DNA of 64,000 nt from Chrysoperla carnea (GCF_905475395.1 NC_058337.1:98388368-98452367), one strand, 5' to 3'. Numbered from the stretch's first letter, positions 24,947 through 36,945 are shown. Numbers and translations are program-made. Notes: generated by a model from the letters alone, not told the origin.

Positions 24947-26940
24947 ATGGCTGAAGGCTTCGACAGTATGTTGAATTATCAGCAGATTTATGGCAAAAAT
25001 TATGTAAGTTTTCTTTATTATTTATAAATTGTTAAGTTTAAAGTTTGAAAAATAAATTACCATCGAAAAGTTAAGTGAGAATTTTTTTTTTAAATTTTGA
25101 AAATAAAAATTTAAAAAGTAAGTGATAATTTAATTTCGTTCCGTTCGAAATGTTAGAGAATATACCTACTTATTTCTGCACATTTAGAGTAAAAACAATC
25201 AAAAATATATCCCCATATTCCCCATAATTCATAAAACATTGTCGATAGCATTAATAAAATTTAATGAATTCGATGATTTAAAGAAGTTTGAACAGATCAA
25301 CCACGTAAAATAATTTTAAGTTTTGAAACTAATTAAATAAATAAATAAATATATTTTTAATATATTCTCAAAGTTTCAAATTGATCCACCGTCTAGTTTT
25401 TCAGAAGAAAAGAAATGGCAAATGAGAGTTCGAATTGGGGAAGTCCAACAATAGACACATGTTCAATGAAATATAAAAATTTAGTGCAAAAAACCTTCAT
25501 AAAATATATGTTATTACCACTTTTAAACAACCTCGCCAAGCTAAAAATCGTTACCAATCCCTGGTAATCACTATTTAGCCACCCCGACATTTGGGGAGGG
25601 GATATTCGGATAGTTCCAAAATAATTTCTAAGAGTTGTAAGTGGTTAAATATAAATTTTTTCAAATATTTCATATAAAACTTTATTTTCACAGCATTTAC
25701 TGCCAAACTGGGATTTTCAAGATGAATACACAGCCACCAATCCAATTAAGGAACTTGAAGCATTCCCACGATGTTCGACGCCGATACCAACTGAGTTAAA
25801 ACCACAATTGTTACGTAATTTACCAATTAGTACTTGGTTGTTTGTTGACAAAAGTTATGAAGAATTTAAGAATGGATTAAAACGTTTGCCGGATTTTGTA
25901 AAAGTACGAGGGCTTAAAATGGTACCACAATATTTGATAAATGGTAATATTGTAACAGAAGAGCGAGCTAAAAAGTTAAAAAAGCCTACATTTAAGCAGT
26001 TAATGCAATTAAACTGTGATCAGTTAGGGCAATATGTTCAGGATAATCACCATAAATGTCAAAAAAAGTGAGTTTGCGAAATTTTTTAAATAATTCTTCA
26101 CAGAAAATTTTAGATCTTAAAAAAGGCGTAAAGTAATGGTTAAGTCTTTTAAGAGAGGAACTAATTATTAATAAGTGGTTCGTGAAAATGAAAATCATGA
26201 GTTTTAGACTAATTTTGAACAACCTAGCTAATGGGCGATTCTTAAGAGTAGAAATCACTAAGCAATATAGTGGGACTAAAATTTATAAATCGCCGCCTTT
26301 TAAAAACTTCCAAATTCATAAGCCACTCTCCAAATGATTTTCTGAATCCGAATTTAAAAGTAGGATCTTTTACAGAACGTTTTAATACTTGAACCTTTCT
26401 AAATTACAATGTATTTGTTACAGAAATTCCTTCAACAGTAAACATCAATTATCACCCAAATGTCAGTCAACTCCATCCCAGCTACTTCCATACGAAGAAA
26501 GTGAATTAAATGAAATGTATCCTCATTCACCACCACGATCACTACCTCCAATTCCAACGCAAGAATATCCATCCGTATTGCATCTACCAAATATTTCGAA
26601 TATGGTTAACGATGAAGATACACCACCGTTTACAGAAGATGGTTATGAAGCTATGGAGTATGCAGATTGGACAAAATCTGACGAGACCGATTATTTAAAG
26701 CCGCATGATTGGTCACCTGATAATAATATCGGCTGTAAACCGGAGGCGAACATGATATCACCAACAACAAGCGATGATAATCCGAGTAGTGGATTACCAT
26801 CTAGATATGAGGATTTAAATTTATCTGATTTGTTACATCGTTTACGTATAAAAGTCAAAGAAGATTATATGAAAAAATATAAAGGAACAGAGTCGCTAGA
26901 AAAATATGAAAAATATTTATACGTATACAACACTCGTTAA
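24947..26940 (+). CDS. Unrecognised 315-aa protein gene, three exons
   Basis: Exons 24947-25003, 25694-26067 and 26424-26940; donors gtaagt and gtgagt, acceptors ttcacag and gttacag. Phases 0 and 2 close exactly, giving a 315-residue protein. Residues 1-19 begin MAEGFDSMLNYQQIYGKNY. Residues 20-145 form the best candidate for a folded domain, with 'STWLFVDKSYEEFKNGLKR' and 'VRGLKMVPQYLINGN' and a Cys/His-containing end (NCDQLGQYVQDNHHKC). The rest is acidic and Pro/Ser-rich (PPRSLPPIP) and probably disordered, except a charged, likely helical C-terminal piece (LSDLLHRLRIKVKEDYMKKY). No signal peptide or membrane segment. I recognise no family. Exon structure and clean frame argue for a real, perhaps fast-evolving gene. 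Confidence 0.82.
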
Positions 26941-28665
26941 ACCAAGAGTGATTAAGATAATTATATTATATGAGCTGATACGAAAAAAGAACGCAAAATT
27001 GCGAATTTCAGTCAAAATGTATATCAAAAGGAGTTTGTGAAGGAAGAATTTTCTCTTTAAATTATTGAAACTATATAAATTCTTTTCCCACTGAAAACAG
27101 TCAACTAAACATTTTACCATCAGAAAATTTAAGAGACAATTTTCTGATGGTAAAATGTTTACCTGACTCACCTATTAAAAAATTCTTAATCTTTTTTAAA
27201 GTCTTTTTAAAAAAAATCAAAGTCCATTACAAATTATTATTATTTCAATTTTTAAATAACATATTTTTTTGGGACAAAATATGACAATCGATTCGAATTC
27301 GAATCGTACTATGTGCAATTTACACAATGTAATTATTTAAATTTCGTTATTATTTCTATTTGTATAAAATTTTTTACAATAACAAAAAAATAATTGTATT
27401 TTAAACTATTAAGATAATAAACATTAATATATTTTTAAATAAAATAGGTATTTATTTTCATTTTTTAATTAAATTCGTTTTTTGAAATTTTCAAACCGTT
27501 TCTTCTCACCTTTCTTTTTCTAATTGAGAATTTATTTTTTTTATATGCTCAAAGATTATAATAATTATAAAGTAAAAAATAAAAGCTAGTTTAGTACAAA
27601 GCCCATAGCAGTTCCAACTCCACGGTCCAACTATGTTAGCTTTTCGGATTAAACATCATTTATACCGGGAACGGAACGCAAAATTACTTGACCCATCGGT
27701 AAACGGCTCAAACTTTGTAATAAAGCGGAAATGAAACCCATAAAAACAATGGGCTGTAGAAACCTACCAGACCGTTTGCATGAATGAAGGAGGGAGGAGG
27801 GATAAAAACAAGGGTTGCCATACTTAATCGGTAAAGTAGACCTGGCAACCTACTATTTCTTAGAAAGGTAGATTGAGAGCTATAGTTTCACGTAAAAATT
27901 ATCCGGTTATCTTATGGGTTAGTATCACAAAGAGCATCATCCAAAAAAAATGTTGCCATACTTTATCGACCAAGTTTTTATTTTTATTTATTTTTGTAAT
28001 TTTCGTGAGCAAACAATTTACATTTTACAATTTTAGTTATTAAATAGGTTATTAATTTACTAGTGCTCGTTATTCACTACGACTACATTGATCATGAGCG
28101 AGTTTATACTCCGGCTCGCTCTTGCCCGATTTTCGGGTGGCTGTAGCTGTGACCAGAACCTTTTTTGAGGTCTGGATCCACTCATCTCAGAAACCAATTA
28201 TTTAAAAAAGTTAAGAAGGATTAAAATTATATGTTATTTCCGTATCTTAAAGAAAAAATAACATTGTTAAGAAAAAATGAATTGCCGATGAAAGGGATGA
28301 GGGCTACATCAAGTCTGCTCAGTATACTTAGTTTATAAACTAAGTGGGCGGTCGGGCCTTTTGGTCAAACACATTCATTATTATTATCTATATAGGAATG
28401 AATGCTGATTAACATTTCTTCAAAACTCCGTCAAGGAATTAGTAATTTGAAACAATAATTTTATTACAAATTTTATCGAAAAAAAAGTAAATAATGCTAT
28501 TAATTTCACGTGCTTTTATCTATTCTAGTTCAATATTACTTATGAAGCCGTGAAAGGAAATTTGGAATAAATTAGAACCCTTGACAAAATTTTGAAATAA
28601 TTAAGATTGTTTTAACAATTTATAGTTATTTTAAGTTATAAATTAATTAAAAATAATAAGAAATA
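26941..28665. other. Presumed 3' UTR, hairpin and unclassified repeats
   Basis: The first 480 bp are probably 3' UTR of the upstream gene (AATAAA near 27416). A long hairpin sits at 27107-27160. From about 27600 to 28180 the DNA is less AT-rich and contains 'gttgccatactt' twice (27812 and 27951 regions) and an 8-bp inverted pair (ggttgcca/tggcaacc), suggesting fragments of an unidentified repeat. No gene is supported. Confidence 0.5.
27107..27160. repeat. Perfect 23-bp hairpin in presumed 3' UTR
   Basis: The arm 27107-27129 (aaacattttaccatcag...) is the exact complement of 27138-27160 around an 8-nt loop. The pairing continues outward with two mismatches (gtcaacta against acctgac) to about 30 bp. 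It lies 167 bp after the stop codon of the 315-aa gene and before the likely poly-A signal, so it would be in that gene's 3' UTR. It may be a small foldback insertion or an RNA structural element. Confidence 0.85.
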
Positions 28666-29515
28666 CAGAGTGTCTCGTAAGAACCGCAGGCTTTTGTCGC
28701 TCAGGTAGAAAATAAAGTTCTAAGACGAAAAGTCTTCTTCCATTTTTTTGATCTGATGCATGGATAGTTAGCTAATAATTAAAATAGGCAACCAGTCAAA
28801 AGTATTAAGTACTAGATTGATACCCACCCGCTCCACTGAGCTTCAAAGTATAAACCACCGCTTAATAGCCTCCACCCTCGCATGATAAACAGAGTTTTCA
28901 ATTTTGTTAAATGGAAAATAGTCATAATTCATTGAGTATATCAGAATAGTTGGCCATCATTTGTTTGACATTTACTATTTTAAAGTTTTAAGGTATTCTT
29001 TAATTTATGGTTCAAAATGATGATCATCTGCTCCATCTACAATCATCATTTTGAACCATAACTTACAGATTTCTGAAAATTTAAAAAGTGATAAATGTCA
29101 AATTAAATTTTTTAATTTTTTTTTAGTATATCTTTATAAATTATAGTTCATGTGTTATTCTGATATATCAGCTATATTGCCGTACAGTTTCATTAAAAAC
29201 CATTCGCTAGATTTAGCGAGAAAGCGTAACAAACAAACAACCAAACAAACATGCTTACTTTCATATTTATATAGGGATTGAATAATTAATTTTAATATCA
29301 ATAAATTAAAAGCTCTCGACTCTGCTCAAACTGAATACTTAATACATTTTTTTTAATAACAATAATAATTATTTAATAATCTTCTGATTGGCTGCCTATT
29401 TTATTTAATAGAGCTAACTATCCATGCATCAGTTCATAAAATGGAAAAGGACTTTTCTTAGAATTTTATTTTCTACCCGATTCAACAAAAGCGTGCGGTA
29501 CTTACGGGACACCTA
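28666..29515. mobile_element. DNA transposon relic with TIRs of about 140 bp
   Basis: The left arm starts 'cagagtgtctcgtaagaacc' at 28666 and is complementary, with scattered mismatches, to the right arm ending near 29515 (complement 'ggtgtcccgtaagtaccgc'). The match runs through 'gatgcatggatagttagct' and 'aaaataggcaacc' for about 140 bp. Inside sits a second palindrome (28938-29170) whose centre is the perfect pair 29005-29024/29042-29061, and a repeat tail 'gcgtaacaaacaaacaacca' at 29225-29278. No transposase frame is present. The right end stops about 40 bp from the stop codon of the 500-aa gene, so it must lie in that gene's 3' UTR or termination region. Confidence 0.85.
28938..29170. repeat. 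Inner palindrome, possibly a nested MITE
   Basis: Within the 28666-29515 element, 'gagtatatcagaata' (28936 region) pairs with 'tattctgatatatc' (29155 region), 'tttgacattta' with 'taaatgtcaaa', and the core arms 'ttatggttcaaaatgatgat' (29005-29024) and 29042-29061 pair perfectly over 20 bp with a 17-nt loop. The layout suits a MITE nested in the larger element. Confidence 0.75.
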
Positions 29516-29555
29516 CATTACATTAATTTATAAAGAATGATAAATACTAAATCTC

Positions 29556-31123
29556 CTACATTCTATTTCTTGATTTCATTTGCGCTCTAAGTAGTAATAT
29601 TTCCTGTAATTGTGAAATTTGATCACAAGTATATGACAGGTTTTCAGCATCACCTCCAGCTGCATTTCTTGTAACATTACCAAAATTGTGTGTGTATGGC
29701 ATACGTGAACGTTCTCTTGCCCAAATTCCGTTTAATAATTCCATGTACCATTTATTATTTAATGGATCTAACCAAAGAAGTTCAGCCATACGTCTCCGTG
29801 CATTTTCTTCTGTCATACATGATGACGACGATGTTGATTCATGTTGACCTTTTTCAATTTGATAATTAGTTTTTAAAACATCATTGAAATTATGTGTTCC
29901 TGATGACGGTACAAAATTTGTCGCAAGACGTTCTTGTGCTGCAAGGTATGTCATTGCATATTTACGACAATTACAACCACGAATCACACAATTATTTTTG
30001 TTGTTATCAAAATCGATGCTTGGAAACAATTCTTTCATTTTACGTTTATGGTCATCTAAATAAAATGCTGTTAATCCATCCAAGTCACTTAGATTATTCC
30101 ACTCTTTATTTATTGGCCTAGATAGAATCATTTTTATACCATTGGTTAATTCATTCGGATTTGCTGGTGATTTTTTTAACAACAAGAGCTGATAATGCAG
30201 TTCTAAGGCACGTTTCGAAGTTACTGTATCTAATATTGGACAGAATTCGCAACAGAATGGATTCGTATAAACATGGTATTGATCCATGTATTCTTGAACT
30301 TTACGAGCATTATCTTTTTTTCGTTTTTCGTCATCTTTTTCAACATTTTTATCGCAATCAGATAAATCTTCAGCGGTTGTAAATGATAAATCAGATTCAG
30401 AAGAAGATGAATTTAAGCTTTTATAGGTATCTGATGAACTGTTCCATTGTACTGATTGTGGCCGTTCAACATCTTCCATTTTTGTTTGAAAATTTGATAA
30501 ATTAACTGATTGATTTTGGTAATTTTTCCAATCAGGATAAAAATTTGCGGTGGTTGTTGTTGGTTGACTTGTTGAATGATTCGTAATTGTAGTATGTGGT
30601 GGCATTAAATAACGAAACCGTTGATTTAAAAATGGAGCAGCTTGATTTACATATCGATTCGTAACAAGTGGAGAAGATATATTAGTATTTAAATCAAATC
30701 GTCGCGAATTATAATACTGAGTTATAGCACGATAATTCGTCAAATGTATTGAAGAGTTATCCATACATGGGTAATTACTGTTAGATGAAGCATGATTATA
30801 TAAATCATTTGTTGAAATTGATTCCGTTAATTGAGTAAAACTTTCAATAAATGTGTCAACGGTTGCTGTACGCAATCCATTTGGAAGTGTATTAGGTGTA
30901 TCATAAATCATAGAACCATGAAAATTTGGTTGATTTTGGGTGTTTAGCTTCCAAGTTCTTGAATAATTAACAGTATTCGGCACACCAATATTGTTCGTGG
31001 GAGCCACATTGGATAAAGGAGAAAAAGCTCTATTTTGTTCAATCCACTAAAACAATAAATAAGTATAATGATTTTTTCTTTACTTTTTTGACAATTTTGA
31101 AATATACTCACCCAATTTTCCAT
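29556..31123 (-). CDS. Unrecognised 500-aa protein with two Cys clusters
   Basis: Exon 1 is only 12 nt (31123-31112, Met-Glu-Asn-Trp) followed by a gtgagt donor; a 65-bp intron ends in tttag, and exon 2 runs 31046-29556 without interruption. The joined frame begins MENWWIEQNRAFSPLS. Residues 1-230 are rich in Asn, Ser, Thr, Gln and Tyr and look disordered. An acidic/basic spacer (DDEKRKKDNARK) follows. Residues 255-385 look folded: 'CCEFC' (269-273), His288, 'CVIRGCNC' (357-364), which together could bind zinc. A second ordered part (about 418-450) holds 'MAELLWLDPLNNKWYMELL', and the C-terminus is helical. No signal peptide or membrane span. I do not recognise the family. N/S-rich leader plus Cys-bearing region is common in RNA-binding or germline regulators, but that is only an analogy. 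Confidence 0.85.
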
Positions 31124-32307
31124 TATCTTAATGTAGTATAAAAATAATTTCCACTTTATTGTATTCTTAACTTGACTAAGCAATAATAAACTACTCTTTC
31201 ATTCAATTAATAATATTTCTTTATCAATAAATTCTGTTATTTGTACTTATTTATTATTTACTCTTTTGTTTCAAAATCTAAACAAATGAGTTCAAAATTG
31301 GTGCCGATTTTTTTGCATTCAGGAATTTCATTTTATTTCAAAAATAAATTCGATTGATAAATTTAAGTCATGTTGATAAAATTTTTATTTGTCAAAAACT
31401 GATTGTTGAAAATTAAAAATATTTAAAACACATAACAAAACTACTTTAATAATATTAAATAAAATTAACCTATAGATTTCTTTTGAAAAAAATTTTGAAA
31501 AAATGAAAAATAGAAGTTTTCAATATCCGCAAAAGATTTGTCGAGAATAACAAAAATAAGAATAAATACTCATTAATAAGGAAAACGCATGATTTTTATT
31601 TATTAGGCGTGATTTTCATTTATGTTATTAAGGTGATTATTTTGTAGTATTTCGTAAGTTTTCAAACCGACCCAAGGGTCTTATTGTCCTCCACACGTTT
31701 GATTTATTGTATTTTAGCATAGTTTTTTGGGTTGCGATGAATGGATTGAGTGATTTCTGATCCTTTTTAGCCCTTATACCCATAAAAAATGCTTTTCTTC
31801 TGCATAATAATATTTTAGACTAATTTTTTGAGTTTTCGACTCTCGGTTCAATTAGAATGACATTTTTTATGAAAGAAAAGTAATTCTTGCCATCTAAATA
31901 ATGTAATCTTAATTGCTCTACAGGCAATAATTACAAAATTTTTTCTTTCAGGCTTTGATTTCTCTATAATTAAAGGACGCAAAGGAAAATTTACTGATTT
32001 ATAAAATTAAGATTTTACTTTAATTTCTATTTTGTCTCACGTTACCACAGTCTACTCAGGCCTTCAGTCTTACCGAAATGATGTCGATGTATTCTAGGCT
32101 CTTCTCCTTCATACAAACCTCCAAACTGAAGAGGGCTGATACAATAAATTAAAGATGTAATATTTTCTAAAATAATACTAGTACATGTTTTAGAAATTCT
32201 AATTATTTCAACGAGAAAAAAAAATTGTTTAACATTAGTTTTTAACTTTTTATTCATATTTTTAATATTTTTTATGACAATCGTAGATATAAAAATAAAA
32301 TAATAAA
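31124..32307. other. Spacer: promoter of the 500-aa gene and 3' end of CDC23
   Basis: AT-rich DNA with no gene. The 500-aa gene's promoter should lie just above 31123. A TTTATT (AATAAA on the minus strand) at 32249-32254 lies 55 bp beyond the CDC23 stop codon and is its likely poly-A signal. The segment at 32042-32110 is a little less AT-rich, without recognisable content. Confidence 0.5.
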
Positions 32308-35300
32308 TTAAAAAGTTGGTGAATTACTACTCCTGGGAGATAAAGGTGCTCTCCTCGTTGTAAAATTTATATTTTCTGTTGTAGTTTCATCTATAGTAAC
32401 TGATGGGTGAACTGGACAATCAGCATGACCTCGTTTCGCTGCTATTGCTTTTAATAACGCTTTACCCTCTTCTTTAGTCTTAAAAAGAAAATTAAAATTA
32501 CTCAAGAACAGTTCCGATTTTGAGAATTTGTTTAATGCTTGTTTGTTTACAATTAAGGAATTCATTTTTAATTGAGGCTGAATGCAATCGTTTATCAACT
32601 TATATTTTTTATACTATCGGAGAGATTTTTTCAATTCTCTTTAATTAAGATTACTAGACAAGATATTTGTCAATATTTAGTTTACATGGTATAACAAGAT
32701 TTTTTTTTTAAATAATACACTCAGATTTTTTTCGGAGTATAATTAATTCGTCATTTAATTAAATCCATTGTATCTTTGCAAAAGCTTTACCTCTGAGTGT
32801 TCTAAACACTTGTATGCATAATTATTTGCATCATCCAATTGACCTCTTCGTAGATGATAATTTGCTAACATTTTATAAGCATGATATAATTCTGATTGTT
32901 CACTAACTGCAGTTCTTGTATCATCCATACAATACTTCGTATATGCTGCAGCTGCATTGTCTTCTTCACCTAATCTTTCATATAATCTAAAATAAAAATT
33001 TATGTACTGTTCTATAACACATGATGAGATGAATTAGAATAGCAGAGTGAATAAAATTCTAAGAAGAAATTTCTTTTGTAGTTATTGGATCTAATGAATA
33101 ATATATGTGCCATTAACGAAATAGAGCTTAGTTAACTATCATTTGTGATTTTGAGAATGGCGAATATTAATCAAAATGAAATTTTTATCAATCCCTTGTA
33201 CTACAGTGGGTAATTCAACACCTCATTTAAAATATACTTGAAACTAATAGAAAAAGGTAACCAATTAAGCCAACTCATTCTTGCAATTGCCATCCCAAGA
33301 AACAAATCTGTTCAAAACTGAAAATAAACGCTGGTTATAAAAGTTTGCAGAATTTTAGAACAAACGTAAAATTTAGAATTTGTATTTGAAAATTTTTAAT
33401 CAGGGTTTATTTTCAGTTTTAAATATATCTAAGCAATAAAAATTTCCTTTAAATAATGAATGATAGCACGTAGCTCTTCGATAATTTTCGTGATATGATA
33501 TTGAAGTCTTCAAACTAAAGACTTCATTGTTTTATTATTTTCTACAATCCTACAAACAAAATTTCTTGTTTCAAAATTTACGAAAATCGATAACAAGGGA
33601 AAATATACACCAGTTTAATAGTTTTTTTTTTTTTAATTTGCTAATTTTGAGAGTAAAAGTGTAATGAATACTTAACTGTTAATAAGGTCTATTTTTGAAA
33701 CTGTAGGTATTTTAGAATCGAAACTCAAGCAATTTTAAAAAGAAAAAACTTGATTTCGTCATTTTAAAAAAATACTTACTTAGCTAATTTAATTAAAGCA
33801 ATTCCTTCAATATCACCAACATTACAAGCTTTATAAAAACATTTTAAAGCATTGTCAATTTTGTCTACTTTTTCATAGGTTTCACCTAGAGCTATTAACA
33901 TTCGACTATCATACGGTCGTAATTGTTGGGCTTGTTTATAATAATAAACACAATATGAGTACATTTTCAATAGCTCATAAGTTTGCCCTAATCCATACCA
34001 AGCTCTGTAATCACGTCGATTTACCTCTAAAAAATACATTAATATTAAATGATTTTATTTTAGCTATGAATTATTCAAACAACAAAGCAAATATAACGCC
34101 AGTCGAAATAAAATTATAATAAGATCTTGAGCTTAAGCGATGGCGGAATACATATTTTATTATAAATTATTGTATGAAAAAGGTTTAAAAATCGCGTAGC
34201 TTTACATTTACTCAAGATGGAGGGCCATAAATCATTGTAAAACGTTCGTTCCTAGAAATAACTATTAAATTTTTATAATCCGCAAATTAAATATGAATTC
34301 AGAATAAAGTAAAAGAATGAATATTATCAACCAATATTTCCATTTCGTGTTTAAATTATGAAATTTTTGACACATTATTATACTAATCTACGATATAGGT
34401 AGTTTAGATCGGAATGGACAACAAACTTGGATCTTATTTAAAATTTATCGTTAATTTTTTCTTATCCTGGCTAGTAAGTAATTCAGTGAATGATCATACC
34501 AATTGCTTGCCGATAACTATGAATTGCCGCATTTGTATTTTTCATTTCCATAAATTCGTGACCCATTAACGTCCATGCAGACAAATAATATGGGTTTAAT
34601 TTTAACGCTCGTTGAAAATACACTACTGCTTTCTGATGATCTCCACGTAAACTATAATAATTTCCTGAAACATTGATTAAATATTTATAATCACTCATAA
34701 TTTAACAAAATGTAAACCCAAATATTTAATACATCGTTTTTTAGCCTTCATTTGTACATTGTGTTAAAATATCTTGGGGTTCGTTTAATGTTTTAGCGCG
34801 CCAAAGTATTCAAGAATCATTTAATAAGGAATCCGTTTACGTCCAATGAATTTTGATAAGTATCTTTAGCTTTTCTTATGTTTCTTTTCCATTATCGACA
34901 TCAAATAATGAAACTGTATTAAAAGTAATTTCATTGTTTCCATCCCTATCTTATATCCTGATTTAAGCTAAGGCTAAGGCGTTTCCTAAATACTTAGCAT
35001 AATAATGTAAAAATCTTGTTTTTGGTTCCATACAGGGTGTTATTTCTCAAATTGTAGCTAAATCTTTAATTTTATGTTTATTTTTTACTTTATTTACAAA
35101 TTTATGTAACCCATCAAAGACGAATTTCTCAGAACAAATCAATTTTCCTTAAATGAAGTATTCAATCATAGTTTTAGTATTTGGCTCCGCTTCCCATCGC
35201 CCTTTTTATGAACTTATCGCCCTTTAATGTACTTTTAGAATTAAATTAGTGTAAGTTTTCAATACTTTTAATGTACAAAATTCTTTAAGATTTGTGATCG

Positions 35301-36764
35301 AGAAAAGCATTACCTTGGAAGGGAGAGGGTATGTGATTTAATATGAGGCTAGAATTAATATGGTTACTAATCACTAAATCAAAAAATACATGAATATGAC
35401 ACGCACGTTACTTTTAAGAATTATAATATTTTAGGTACAAGGGTTGTGCCAAAAAGGGATGAAGGGGTTAAGTTTTATAAATTTCGATAAATATAAAAGC
35501 GGCACTGGAGTATAGAAAATTTCCATTTTCCTATGTCTTGTATATTTTATTATGCATAAAGGTAAAATTTTGTACTTTTATTCAGTATTATGGTATTAAA
35601 ACAATCAGCATCAATAAGTTAATAAAATGAATAATTTTCATAACAAATAATTACCCTTGAATAAATATTTTACACTTACCTACAACACAACATGTTTCCA
35701 CCCTGTATTTATCGATTTTAACAGCATGATGAGCTAGATTTGCTAAATCAGTTTTCATCTCTTTTACATAAAGTAAGTTAGAAAACGTATCTAAATGATC
35801 TAACCGATAAGGATCTGATTTTTGTAAATTTTTAAACATTTCAATCGCTCTATCTATCTCTAAAATAAAAAATTATAAAATTTTGAATAGCGAAAAAATA
35901 AAAAAACTTAAAATAAATTACCTCGACGATTATGATAAGCAATAGCAGTTTGTGCCATAATATAATTACTTTTTTCAAAGCCATTTGTCTGTAATTCCCA
36001 AAACAAATCTAAGGCCTCATCATTATAAAGCAAATCCAAATATGCATGTGCAAAAAAGAAATGTCGAATCCAGTGATCTGGTAGTTGTAAAGACATTAAT
36101 TTGTCTTTATCTATATAAATAAATAAAAAAAAATAAAAAAAACAATTACTTAAAGATATTAAACGTAGTAAAATCTTAAAAATTTACCAGAAACTATAAG
36201 AGATAATTCAATCCAAGCAGACCAATTCATTGGTGCTAAATGGACGGCCTCCATCAAGACATCTAAAGCTAGATTTTGTAAATCTAATTTTTTTAATACA
36301 ATTCCATATAAATAAAGTTCAAAACCGTCCATTGTATTGGTGCTGTATAATTTTTTTAGGCCACTATTAATTTCCTTTAAGACTTCATTCTTTGTCGGAT
36401 CTGGTGGTGTGGATATTTCTGTCATACTTTCCACACGTTTCTTTTCATTTCCCAAATACTTAGCATAATAATGTAAAAATCTTGTTTTTGGTTCCATACA
36501 TGATTTTGTGACATAAGCACAACGATCGAATTCCTTTGCATCAAAATAACTTTTAGCAACATAATAAATATCTAATTCATCCCCACAATTATAATCAGTT
36601 TTCGGTATTTCCTCCGGACTTAATTTTATATCAGATAATGATAATAAAATATCTGAGAGCCATTTTGTAGCATTTATTAAACCTCTTTGTGAACATTCTT
36701 CAATGCCTGTATATAAATCACACTTTACAGTCTTATAATCAAATTGAATTGTTGATTCCATCAT
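32308..36764 (-). CDS. CDC23: CDC23/APC8, TPR subunit of the anaphase-promoting complex
   Basis: Seven exons: 36764-36188, 36110-35922, 35859-35680, 34664-34500, 34026-33780, 32986-32791, 32478-32308. All phases close, giving 574 residues (human about 597). The N-terminal third starts [11 protein letters not shown]; the protein is then a string of tetratricopeptide repeats, with family-typical stretches such as '[17 protein letters not shown]', '[17 protein letters not shown]', '[20 protein letters not shown]', '[15 protein letters not shown]' and '[18 protein letters not shown]', and a C-terminus 'TKEEGKALL'...'[10 protein letters not shown]'. CDC23 is a scaffold of the APC/C, the ubiquitin ligase that targets cyclin B and securin at anaphase; its TPR superhelix binds neighbouring APC/C subunits. 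It lies head-to-head with the RCC1-repeat gene. The first two codons are both ATG. Intron 3 contains a copy of part of exon 1 (separate entry). Confidence 0.97.
34982..35034 (-). pseudogene. Partial copy of CDC23 exon 1 inside CDC23 intron 3
   Basis: The 53 bp at 34982-35034 match 36448-36500, inside exon 1 of the same gene, with one mismatch; the last 47 bp are identical and the orientation is the same. The copy covers codons for roughly '[16 protein letters not shown]'. It has no splice acceptor positioned to use it. On one side it runs straight into 'cagggtgttatttctc', which resembles the end of a common insect repeat, and on the other into a short 'ctaaggctaaggc' duplication. Near-identity implies a recent event. 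Confidence 0.9.
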
Positions 36765-36945
36765 CTTGAAGATTTTATAAAATCAAAATTTCCGTCAAAC
36801 ATCAATTTTCAAATTATGACAGTCAGGCATACCAACTATACAGTCAGTCTACAAATGTCAAAAAGTTTGTATATTTTTTTAAATAATTAGAGTTAAGTTT
36901 TATCTCATCATTTAAAAGTATTGTTAATAGTATTCAAATAAAAAA
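36765..36945. promoter_or_regulatory. Putative bidirectional promoter, CDC23 / RCC1-repeat gene
   Basis: Only 181 bp separate the CDC23 ATG (minus, 36764) from the RCC1-repeat ATG (plus, 36946). Both leaders and both promoters must fit here. A loosely symmetric 'gactgtcat'/'gactgtatag' area around 36815-36850 is the only visible structure; no TATA box is obvious, as is usual for such housekeeping pairs. Confidence 0.65.

Noticed and set aside
23618-25694. Exon at 23618-23810 as the first exon of the 315-aa gene
   Set aside because: Joining it to 25694 shifts the frame and meets a stop within a few codons, whereas 24947-25003 joins in phase 0.
29556-31123. Nanos identity for the 500-aa protein
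   Set aside because: Nanos needs two tightly spaced CCHC fingers at the C-terminus; the cysteine spacing here does not fit.
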